NCBI GenBank assembly: GCA_905221615.1
Contig: CAJNDT010000327.1
Span: 177,475-241,474, forward strand
Direction: 5' to 3'
DNA from: Symbiodinium sp. CCMP2592
Taxonomy: Eukaryota > Sar > Dinophyceae > Suessiales > Symbiodiniaceae
Length of the DNA stretch: 64,000 nt
A program made the translations under genes and the position numbers. Positions 1 through 9,010 of this stretch are shown here, one piece after another. Every line of letters begins with the position of its first letter. Positions within the stretch are counted from its first letter, which is position 1. Below the pieces are notes generated by a model. It was not told where the DNA came from and ran no database searches. It was given only the letters and a program-made list of their open reading frames with translations.

Positions 1-174
1 TCAACATAGTTTTCATGATATTCAGCATGGTTTCCGCATATATTTTTCCAGCACCCACGCAGAAGTTCACAGAAGTAGCAGGCAGCGGGCCTCGGGACAA
101 GGCGCACACTCAAGCTTCCCAGGCCGTGGTTGTTTGCTCGGGTTCCTACCTAAGTTCGCGGGGCCTGCGCAAAA

Positions 175-1274
175 GCATCCAGAAACTCAAAATCCAGAAT
201 CCTTGGAAGAGCCCCTGAACCCATAAACCCCGAAACCCAGAAATTATTAACCCTTATGTCGCTTATGTCCCGCAGTAACCCAAAACCCCAAACGCAGAAA
301 CCCTAAACCCAGAAAGCCCTTGAACCCCTGGACATAAACCCCGCTCCCACAGGTGTGGGCGACGCCGGGCGCCGCTCGGTGGATTCCTGTTGCGACGCCC
401 GGCGTCGCCCCTGTGGCGTCGGCATGTCGGCCACTCGATTCGAGCACGACATGTGACTTGCTTCAAGCCGCTATTGTGCTTCGGTGCAGCGTCCAGGGGT
501 TTAAGGTTTTGGTTTAAGGGCTTAGGGATTCTGGGTTCTACAGGGTTTCTGTGTTTGGGTGTTTGCGGTTTCTGGGTTCAGCGGTTCTCGGTTCGGTGAT
601 TTTGGGTTTCAGGTTATGATGTCTGCGGCTTCCGGGGTTTGCGGTTTCTGGGTTCTGCATTTCTGGCTTCAGGAGTTTTCTGGGTTTAGGGTTTCTGCGT
701 GCAGGGTTTCTGGGCTTACTCGCAGATTTGGGGGTTCAGAACTTCTGGGTTTAGGTGTTCTGGGTTGTTAGCTTCTGAGTTCAAGGGTTTGGAGTACAAG
801 GTTTTGGGTTTCTGGGTTTTGACACTCACACTCGGGCAAGCCTGGCGAGGTCTGTAGCGATTAAGGACGAACATACAGGATCAACTTCAAGCCGATTTCA
901 CTTGAAGCCAAGCTGTTCATGCCAGGGTTTCTGGGCTATGGGCTCAGGGTTTCTGGGATCTGGGTTTAAGGTTTCTGGGATATGGGCTCAGGGTTTCTGG
1001 GATTCTGGGTTTAGGGTTTCTGGGTTCAGCGGTTCCCCTGTTCAGTGGTTTTGGGTTTTCAGTTTCTGAGTTCAGGCGCTTGGGTACAATGCTTCTGCGT
1101 TTGGGGGCTTGGTGGGTATCTGGGTTCAAGGGCTTTCTGGGTTTAGGGTTTCTGCGCTTGGGGTTTTGGGTTACTGCTGGACATAAGCGACATAAGGGTT
1201 AAGAATTTCTGGGTTTAGGGGTTTGTGGGTTCAGGGGCTCTTCCAAGGATTCTGGATTTTGAGGTTTTTGGATG
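175..1274. mobile_element. 1.1-kb element with 153-bp terminal inverted repeats
   Basis: Bases 175-327 are matched, as reverse complement and with only a few mismatches, by 1122-1274. The arms enclose about 800 bp. The interior is rich in degenerate TTTCTGGGTTCAGGG-type units related to the telomere-like TTTAGGG motif, and holds no convincing ORF. The structure resembles a non-autonomous foldback or MITE-like element. I see no clear target duplication, so an inverted duplication of local sequence is the alternative. Confidence 0.65.
348..416. repeat. GC-rich hairpin
   Basis: A left arm around 350-372 (containing GGCGACGCCGGGCG) pairs with a right arm around 394-414 (containing CGCCCGGCGTCGCC). 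The two are separated by a short loop. It lies inside the larger inverted-repeat element. Function is unknown. Confidence 0.6.
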
Positions 1275-3276
1275 TCTCTGGATTTTGGTGTATAGGTTTC
1301 AGGGTTTAGGTTTTCAGGGTAAATGTTTTGTACCACTCGCCAGCACACCTATTCTCTCATATTCTATGACCCCCATACAAGGCACTCCGGGGGTCTACAA
1401 GGTATTTCAATGCCTAGTGCCCCCCCCGTCAGCCACCCCCCAAAAGGCATTCTTTCGGTGCGGTGATACCGCAGGACTACCGCAGGCAAGTTAAATCTGG
1501 TTTTAACTGGCTTGCTTTTCTAATATCTGAGGTAGGGTCCGAATGGGTCGGGCGACCCTTTCGGACTCTGTTCCCAAGGGTACCCAGGGCCACCCTTCCG
1601 GACCCTGGATAAATCGAGGGTATGTATAGGTAATGCTTACTAAGCTCTCGCTATAGGTAATGTTTTAAGGCGCTTACATTAAACCCAAGCGGCCACTGGA
1701 TGGCTTTCAAGGCCTCCCCAAGGCCGGTTCAAGGGCTTGGGGCAAGGGCTTTTTGTTCCCGGATACTTCTTTTCTTAGACGTCCCTTTTCCGTTCGCCAT
1801 GCTTCAAGGGTTTAGGGCTTTTAGGGCTTCTGGGGTATTTAGGGCTTTGGGGGTCTAGGGTTCACATTGGCCACGGGCCGGCAACGGCAGGACCATCATG
1901 CGTTTAGGGTTTAGGGTTTGGGGCACTGACGAGCAGACATGAACACCAAGCACAAGGTGGGTTTCAGAGCTTTGCGGACAGAGTGGCTTAGGTGCGCAAT
2001 GCTTGGGGTGTCGGGTGCAGGTTTCAGTTCGGGTACACTCCTTTGGGAGCTTCCCAGTCTCCCGGACAGGAACGCTCACACGGCGGCGTGGCCACAGTTT
2101 AAGCTCTGCTTGCGATGTAGAAATGACGAAAGAACCTGCGCATGCACTGGCAGATAAAGCATGCACATGCACACATAGATGTACAGGTATACATGCATAT
2201 CTATGTAATTATGTGCGACCCGAGCCCCTGAGCCGTCCACCTAACATACCGTTGGACCTCGGCATACACACAGAATATCGGCCTCTCGCGAGATCACCTC
2301 GATGGGTCCATGCAGGCCCTCGTTACAATTCCTCGGCGACTGAAGTCTCTCACTGGGCCCTTGCTCTCTTGGCTTAGGGCTGGGTGTTTTGAGGACTACG
2401 GCTGAGGATTCTTTTACCTCCTATAGAGCAAGGACGAGCGAGGGCATTGCAGGGATGGGATTGAAAGTGTACTCACTATCACTAGTCTCACCACCATCTT
2501 GTCAGAGCGGTGCCGAATGCCCCGGCGCAGGATTTGGGCCTCAGGGTTTGGGGTCTCGGGGTGTTAGCCTAAGATAAGATTACAAGTGGACCAGATCGGA
2601 TTCGGACACCTTTGAGTATATACGTCCAGACAAGGTGCAGCATACCTACTCAGCTACAAAGAAAATCTCTAAGCACTCGTTCAAAAACAGTTTCTGGTAA
2701 AGTGAAGGAACTAAACCTTACGGCGTGCGCTACTTTAGGAGTGGCATTCTCCCATCTTCTGATCTGAGTTGTTGTAAACCCTTAGTCTTAAACCTCGAAG
2801 TGCCGCCCAGGGCTCTGCAAGTAGGAAGATGGTGGGCTCGCTGGCAGCAGGGGACCCAGGCGATGCGGAAGGAAGACGGTGTCCGCATCCAACTTGGTGT
2901 TCGCTGATTGATTGCTTTTGTTGAGCCTGCTGCGAATCTAAACTCAGCCTTGTTACAAGATACTCTGACGACATCTGACGACACACTACCTGATGTCAAC
3001 GTTCGCTGTTGCCATTGCCGACAGTGCGGCCGTTCATGTTCCCAATGAAAGGGGTCGCGGCGACCGATTTAGGTTTTAGTGACAGTTTTAGTGGGATTGC
3101 ATGAAGTGCGGGCAATATCTGTCGGAGCCATGCTGATTTCTGGCAATTACGACTAGCACCGGTCAGCCCCCGAACTCGAAAAGCCTCCGCCCTTAGTCAT
3201 CTTCATGGAAGACACTTTGACGGTCCATGCGTGCGCGGCAACTTCTGGCATCTGTTGGACTTCTTTCCATACCTGC
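1275..3276. other. non-coding stretch with small inverted repeats
   Basis: No convincing gene. At 1490-1610 there are several short palindromes, such as GGGTCCGAA facing TTCGGAC, and GCAAGTTAAA facing TTTTAACTGGCTTGC. TTTAGGG units occur near 1800-1920. The short open frames have no recognisable domains. Confidence 0.5.
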
Positions 3277-3282
3277 ACTTGG

Positions 3283-3388
3283 GTGGTTGTCAAAATTATG
3301 GTCCCTTCTTGGGTCCTTACTATTCACTATAATACGGCACCTAATATTTAGGGAACAAAAAAAGGGTCCGTAATTTTGACAACTACCC
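3283..3388. mobile_element. MITE family C, copy 1 (with target duplication)
   Basis: Left end GTGGTTGTCAAAATTA and right end TAATTTTGACAACTACCC are near-perfect inverted repeats, joined by CCCTTTTTGGG-like and TACGGCACCTA-like inner segments. The sequence ACTTGG stands directly on both sides (3277-3282 and 3389-3394), a 5-6 bp target-site duplication. No coding capacity. Confidence 0.8.
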
Positions 3389-3394
3389 ACTTGG

Positions 3395-3919
3395 AGGATC
3401 GGGAGACTTACAGTTGAGGGTTTCCGAAGAGGGGTCAGGGCACTTAGTAAGCAGATTTGTATGGTCGCTTTATCCGGCTTCATCAGTTGAAGGTTTGGGG
3501 GTTCAAAGGCGGCTTCGAGGCTCGGAGACTTCGTAAGTATGGGTGGTAGGACAAGAAATAAGGTCCCTAGTTGTGGTACTCCCACCTTTTTGGCTTCTTT
3601 ATCACCTGCTTACTGAGCCCCCATACCTTTAACTCCCCTCACAATGCAACCCTGACAGCGTGGCGGAGGCAAGGATGGGTCGCAACTCGAACCATGCTCC
3701 GGGAAGCGGTTCTCCGCGTATCCCAAAGCCACTGCCGATACGCCTCGAAACATGAACTACCACCTCCGAAACCTCACATCAAACATCGCTTTATCCACCC
3801 CAACCCCATGCCTCCGTCGGAGTCTGAATTCCTCCGCCCTCTCCTGGCCTGTGCGAAAACCCGGGTGTTCATGGCGGTCTTCCATTTACCGCCATAAGCC
3901 ACCTGGCCAGGGAGGAGAT
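3395..3919. other. non-coding spacer
   Basis: Between two MITEs. Open frames are short and show no domain. Nothing else seen. Confidence 0.4.
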
Positions 3920-4021
3920 GGGAGTTCCCGAAAATGGGGGACCCTAATATAGTACCCTAAATAATAGGATCCTTATTATAAGGACCCCAAAATAAGGTGC
4001 CCCCAATTTTCGGAAACTCCC
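3920..4021. mobile_element. MITE family A, copy 1
   Basis: A foldback of about 100 bp with ends GGGAGTTCCCGAAAA and TTTTCGGAAACTCCC and a core AGGATCCTTATTATAAGGA. The tetranucleotide AGAT flanks both sides, as a 4-bp target duplication. Confidence 0.85.
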
Positions 4022-4025
4022 AGAT

Positions 4026-4890
4026 GGGAGGGCCAGGGCCAGGGCTCTGGTTCTTGGCGGGATGTGGGCGGGTTTCTTGAAGGGATGTGACAGGCTGGTT
4101 CTGAGGTTCTTGCAGGGATGTTAAGATGTGTGAATTAGGCCTCAGAAACTAAAAGGGTCTACGATTTTTCGTGCTTCCCAGATTGCTGGGAAGCCCGCAC
4201 GGCAGCGAGGTACACCGGAGCAGATCTTCCACACCTCAGCATAATGACCTTCTGACTTCTGAGAGGAACATTGCCAACACTGCACTCGCAGTCGCTACAT
4301 CTCACATTTCCAGCTCAGCAAAAAGGCTTGGGGTCTAAGGATAGATGAGGAGTGTTCAGGCTTGGGCGAGTAAACCGGGAGTTAGAATTTAATTTTGCAG
4401 GGTTGAAGGGTTTACGGTCAAGCCGCTGCAAGGCCTTTCGACTTACACTGTTCGAGATTGTTCTAAGTCCAAGGCTGCACACGTCGAGCATAATAGAAAG
4501 GAAGCCGTGACTTCAAGAAATCAGGGGACCTGGTAAGCTGACTTTTACAGGGTGTTGGAAGGGTTCTATAGGGTTGCCTGACTCAAAACTGCAATAAAGG
4601 CGTACACCTCGAATCGTACGATTTTCACGACATAATGCAACATAGGGGACCAAGGCATAGACGTTACATCACAAGGGGGCCACTCATCTGATTTCAGGTG
4701 TATTCTAAATCGTAAACCCTAAACTCTTCTTGCGTCTGGGCTCTTACTGAGCCAGCCCAGGCTCCAACCCACAGACTTGCCTTTGCCCTAACCCTAAACA
4801 AACCCTACTCCACACCTAAAACGGGAGTTGTCAAAGTCTCCGACTTCGTCTCCTGCCTGCGTCTGGAGCCCGGGGATCACCTCCAGAGGA
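4026..4890. other. non-coding spacer
   Basis: Contains scattered CCCTAAA/TTTAGGG units and no supported gene. Confidence 0.4.
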
Positions 4891-5032
4891 GTGGTTGTCA
4901 AAACTAGGGTCCCCTTTTGGGTCCATAATGTAAATACGGCACGTACTGTTTTAGGGTACCCAAAAAGGTATTATAGGGCACCTCTTAAGATTTAGGGTAC
5001 GCAGAAAGGGACCCTAATTTTGACAGCTTCCC
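4891..5032. mobile_element. MITE family C, copy 2
   Basis: Ends GTGGTTGTCAAAA and TTTTGACAGCTTCCC. AGAGGA is duplicated at 4885-4890 and 5033-5038. The interior carries an extra GGGCACCTCTTAAGATTTAGG segment relative to copy 1, so lengths vary in the family. Confidence 0.75.
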
Positions 5033-5038
5033 AGAGGA

Positions 5039-6232
5039 CGCTTCTTTGGGCATTCTCAGGGCTAACGGTCTCGCAACTCGAAACTCAGCCATGTGCGGTC
5101 TGTGGGTTCGCGACGACACTACTGGTAGGGCTCCAAGGTTTAAGGGTTTAGGGCTGTCTTTCTTGAGATTTTGCGAAGGTGCTGAAACTAGTAAAATGCA
5201 CCCACTCTGATTTAAGGATTATCGTAGGTAGGGATAGGGCCCCGACCCGAAAGAGGGCGAGTCAGCATGATTCGGGCGCCTACAAGCCGATCTTCAAGAA
5301 TGCTTGATGATGAGACGTAAACCCTACTACAAGGGTCTATAGGAATCCTCCAAAACCCTACCGTAAGAGCCTGAAAAGCCTTATCATAAAACATTCATAA
5401 AACATTACCGAAGAACCTTCAGCCTCTGCAGCGCAACAGCTCAACTCAAGCCCGCTGAAGACCACCAACATCAGCTGAATTCCCCGAAGAGACGAAGACC
5501 AACCAACCCTAGAACCGAAAGGAGCTGATGTAGGGCCTGAATACTCAGGGCAACGTATGGGTTATCTTCTACTAAAAGCGCGACCAAGGAAATGCGAGGG
5601 ATGGTGCTACCATATCATATTTTCATGCCCGTGTACTAAAGAGTTCCACCTGCCTTCGTAACTGGCGGGATATTCACCGTGCCGAAGACAGCAAAGGACG
5701 GGCAAGCGAAGAGGCCCTTGGACTTCTCCTTCTGACCTTCCACCAGTGAAGCAGAGCCCGTTTCGACTTGGAAAACACTTTTTGCCAGTGGGCTCTAGCC
5801 AGTCTACGACCCACAATCATCTTGACACTTTTTTTTGCATCGGGCCTCTACCACCTTGACACTAAACCCAAAACCCCTTTTTTACACCTGGACTACGCAT
5901 ATGCCAGGAACCCAAAACCCCTTTTTTCTAAACTTGGTACTCTTCTCGATCTGTGCGAGACCGTTTGGTCAAGTGAGCTTGGGGTTAAAGCTGTGACAAC
6001 TCGATCCAGCCAGGTGAGGCCACTTGGTTCGTCGGTCGGTTGAAGTGAAACCACACTCTGGGTGGCATTCTAGGGTCGTGCATACTTTAGCCGACGTATA
6101 TACTGTACAAGTTCATGGGCGGAGTGATGTTGACCGCCAACTTGAAAGGAACGGTGTCAGCTATTGTACAATCGCAGCATAATGGCGTTGATCCATACAA
6201 TGTGTAGGGCACATTGGGCCATGCGGCGGCTT
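5039..6232. other. non-coding spacer with dispersed short repeats
   Basis: No supported gene. CTACGACCCACAATCATCTT at 5803-5822 recurs near 41,303. The segment around 5879-5904, TTACACCTGGACTACGCATA followed by TGCC, recurs near 28,399. These are short dispersed repeats of unknown type. Confidence 0.45.
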
Positions 6233-6529
6233 TTATGACACATAAGATGATGGCGATTCAGCGTGGCTGAACTCCAGGGGCTCGAACCAGTAGGAACAAG
6301 CACCGCACTTTACGTCCAGCTCGACTGCACAGAACCAAGTATCAAGGCTACGTGAGTAATTACAATCTGTGGCGGACCGCACACAAAAAAGCCATAAAGC
6401 TGTGTCATGACAACCAACCCAGTTTGGAACCACAGGTGTCGGTTGCCATGTTTGCAAACCGTGATGTGTCGACAACAGCAACAGCAGCGCAAGCAAGCAG
6501 CCGACAGGACGCAAGATAAATAGCTCCAT
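6233..6529 (-). CDS. possible secreted small protein or first exon
   Basis: This 98-codon frame starts with ATG. Its N-terminus looks like a signal peptide: basic residue, then the hydrophobic run CLLALLLLLS, then a polar stretch. The rest is rich in Cys and Trp (about seven Cys after the leader), as in small secreted or lumenal domains. No family is recognised. It has no near neighbours and could be the first exon of a split gene or a chance frame. The hydrophobic run is encoded by CAGCAGCAG-type repeat sequence on the plus strand, which lowers confidence. Confidence 0.22.
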   Translation of the reverse strand: MELFILRPVGCLLALLLLLSTHHGLQTWQPTPVVPNWVGCHDTALWLFCVRSATDCNYSRSLDTWFCAVELDVKCGACSYWFEPLEFSHAESPSSYVS

Positions 6530-6643
6530 TGCGATTGGTTGGAAGGGCCTTAACCGCTTCTAATTCCATCCCTTGTTAGTAGAATGCCCGAATAATCCGA
6601 ATAGACTCTATTGTACTTTCACAACAATAAACGCGAATGACCT

Positions 6644-6744
6644 GGGAGTTTCCGAAAACAGGGGACCCTAATATAGTACCCTAGATAGTAGGATCCTTAT
6701 TATAAGGACCCCCAAATAAGCTACCCTAATTCTCGGAGACTCCC
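6644..6744. mobile_element. MITE family A, copy 2
   Basis: Ends GGGAGTTTCCGAAAA and TCTCGGAGACTCCC, with the AGTAGGATCCTTATTATAAG core. ACCT is present on both sides as a 4-bp target duplication. Confidence 0.85.
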
Positions 6745-6849
6745 ACCTAGTCACCTAGTCTTGGGGCGCTTCTTTGGCCTGTGAGTAGTGGCTGCTCCGT
6801 GGTGGGCAGGCCCATCACCGTAAAGCAGAACCTGCAGGTCGCCATATCG

Positions 6850-6949
6850 CAGTTATAAGTGGGATTATAAGTAGGGTGACTATAGCTATAATATAATCCA
6901 TATCAGGGGACTTATAACCCGACTTCTATCTACCCACGAACCTCCAAGT
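6850..6949. mobile_element. MITE family B, degraded copy
   Basis: Has the internal GTTATAAGTGGGATTATAAG and the right end CTACCCACGAACCTCCAAG of family B. The left terminal CTTGGAGG is lost. Non-coding. Confidence 0.6.
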
Positions 6950-7773
6950 GCCCGCTTCACCAGGGAAGTTTCAGAAGGAACGGGAACAAAGTGTGGACCT
7001 CAAAATTACCGGGATCCGGACAATGAGGATCGCTGACCAAAATTCGTCAACATATATAACCTCCAAACATCTCGGAGAATGATTTCAAGTTTGAGTCATG
7101 GCCCTGCTGTCGTCTTGATAGAACTTTGGCCTTGCTGCTCAAGACGTCCTGGCACGCGGAATACGGGCAAAGGGCCCTTGTCAGGGAACGGTTGACCATC
7201 GCTACACCCGGTCAAAACGTAGACCTCGACCTAAAGCTTCAGATTCCCTTAATGGTTCAGGGTTTCGACTCTCACACTCGCTCCATGCAGAGAAGTATGT
7301 GAAAGCCCCTAACTAATGACACCTCCCAGCGGTGTGGCTGTCCCAACAGGGCAGCCCAGAACCCCAAGCCCTGAGGCAGCTAGAGATTCGAGGGGGAGCC
7401 CTGTTACCTTAATCAACTAGGAGGCAGAGGGTGTAACTTTGCTGTAGCAGTGCCGAGTGGCATGTCTGCCATCGGTAGCAGAGGTGTGCTCACCTTTGGG
7501 CAATGGTTCTGTGAGCGCGGCATTTCACTAGACCTTGTTGCATTTTGGTGCGAGTGAGCTTTTGCCTGCTGGCTTGGAGGCAAGTGGGTCCTGAAGTTCT
7601 TTGAAATCCTCTGAGAATCCAATCCTCTGGGCCCAAGCGCAACCGTTTTGCTTGCACGTAGGTCTATCCTTGGTTGTTTTGAGGTTTGGTGCTTCCGATA
7701 CTCGTTTTATCACAGGGTGGATGGGAAGTCATGTCAGGAAGCGGCTGTTTCTTCAGACTCTCAAAGGGGAAAT
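6950..7773. other. non-coding spacer
   Basis: Nothing recognisable. Short frames without domains. Confidence 0.4.
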
Positions 7774-7881
7774 GGAGGGACCCTTAATGGGGACCCCTGA
7801 GACCCTATAATGGGTTTTGTAATGGGTATAGAATAGCTATATTAAGGGTAATACCTAGGGGTCCTTGTTAAGGGTCCCTCC
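7774..7881. mobile_element. foldback element, family E
   Basis: Left end GGAGGGACCCTTAATGGGGA and right end AGGGGTCCTTGTTAAGGGTC plus CCTCC are inverted repeats around an AT-rich centre. About 108 bp and non-coding. Only one copy seen here. Confidence 0.6.
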
Positions 7882-8027
7882 TTTATCCTTGGAGTCTCTG
7901 TCGAGTATAGGTCCTTGCATAATCACCTGTGCCTGCTTATAGTCAAACCCTAGTCATCAACATGCTGACTCGGCTTGGTGGCACAGGGATGGGGTATTTT
8001 CGGGAGACCAGCCAGGAATACCAGCCA

Positions 8028-8089
8028 TATATGCTCTCGGGTCCCGGGCCGCCACCCCCCCCCCCCCCCCCATGGTATCCCCCCCCCCC
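8028..8089. repeat. CCATATATG / poly-C motif at the LTR-element insertion site
   Basis: CCATATATG, GGGCCGCCACC, a 17-C run (8055-8071), CCATGGTATCC and an 11-C run (8079-8089) directly precede the LTR. A similar order of motifs occurs inverted at about 23463-23521. The C-run at the insertion site makes the target duplication (CCCCC) ambiguous. Confidence 0.55.
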
Positions 8090-8273
8090 TGAGATGTAAC
8101 CTGGACGTGTATCCCCTCGCTAGGCGTACAGGAACACAGGCACTCAGGTGTCTCTTTTGCTACAGGCGCACAGCTGTAGTCCACTGCACTAGAACCTTGA
8201 GCAACAGGCATGGATACATGCAAGTGATACGTGAAACAGACAGGCACCTGGATGTGTAACATTCAGTGTTTCA
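8090..8273 (-). repeat. 3' LTR (184 bp)
   Basis: Read on the minus strand it starts TGAAACACTGAATG and ends TTACATCTCA. By eye it is base-for-base identical to 22858-23041. No TATA box was noticed. No purine-rich tract lies directly upstream of it on the minus strand, where one would be expected. Confidence 0.95.
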
Positions 8274-8275
8274 AC

Positions 8276-8292
8276 CAGGCACAAATTTAAAA
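8276..8292 (-). promoter_or_regulatory. 17-bp motif next to 3' LTR, repeated between ORF2 and ORF3
   Basis: The plus-strand sequence CAGGCACAAATTTAAAA lies two bases from the LTR edge. It is repeated exactly at 14174-14190 in the ORF2-ORF3 spacer. The position next to the 3' LTR is where a polypurine tract should be, but the motif is not purine-rich. A duplicated plus-strand priming or RNA-processing signal is a guess. Confidence 0.5.
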
Positions 8293-8619
8293 CACGTAGA
8301 GCTGCATGGCCGTGGAGTCGGCAATCTACAAGCCTGTTATTGCTCTTGGTCGAATTAGCGGAGTATTGAGCTACATCTGCGACTTGAAGAGAATCTATAC
8401 ATCTCTAGCCTGAAGACAGCTTCAATGAAAAGAGCAGAACACGCACGAAACGCAAACGGATCTTCAACTGAAAACTTTTGCTTGAAAGTTGCCCACTTGT
8501 GTTTCAGTTCCCTCTCCAGGCGGAAAGCATACTGTAACATAAAGGTGTAAAGCTTAGCTTTACTTGATGCCAGCATGACATCTTGCGGCAAGGCAAATAT
8601 ATAAGGGCATTAGAAGTAT

Positions 8620-8740
8620 CTTATCCTGAGATAAGTATCTTCCTTTGAGAAAGAGTTCTTTAGGAAGTACCTTTTCCTGAGAAAAGCATCTCCCTATGAA
8701 ATGGCGAATGCTCAAAGTGGATACCTTCTTATGAAAGAAG
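8620..8740. repeat. cluster of hairpin modules in the 3' UTR
   Basis: Successive 16-17 bp palindromes with a TG-containing loop: CTTATCCTGAGATAAG (8620), TCTTCCTTTGAGAAAGA (8638), CTTTTCCTGAGAAAAG (8671) and CTTCTTATGAAAGAAG (8725). These match the modules inside the ORFs and the leader. Here they lie outside any long ORF, so they are not kept merely for protein sequence. Confidence 0.8.
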
Positions 8741-8764
8741 CATTCCGTGAAACACACAGCCAGT

Positions 8765-9010
8765 TCAGTCGACGAACTCTAGGTCTGCATCCCAGGTTCT
8801 ATCACGCCAATGATCCTCACCATGCCAACGGTAGATGTCGACAGTGTGAATCGGCATCACCGGCTGATGACGAACAGGGTCGTAACCGCGGGGATCAGCA
8901 GGGGATCTAGGTAGCGATATCTGTGGATCTGGAGCAACGTCTCCAACTTGTTCCAAAGGAACTTCTTCAGAACCATTGTCCATATCCACGTCCGAAGAAT
9001 CGGAACCTAG
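8765..9010 (-). other. in-frame extension of ORF4 beyond a UGA-CUA stop
   Basis: After the ORF4 stop at 9011-9013 the same frame stays open for about 81 codons, to a second stop at 8765. The extension is acidic and protein-like. The stop context on the minus strand is AAC TGA CTA GGT. UGA followed by CUA is a well-known read-through context in viral and animal genes. Read-through would give a protein of about 811 residues. A separate small ORF from the internal ATG at 8989 is possible. Confidence 0.5.
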
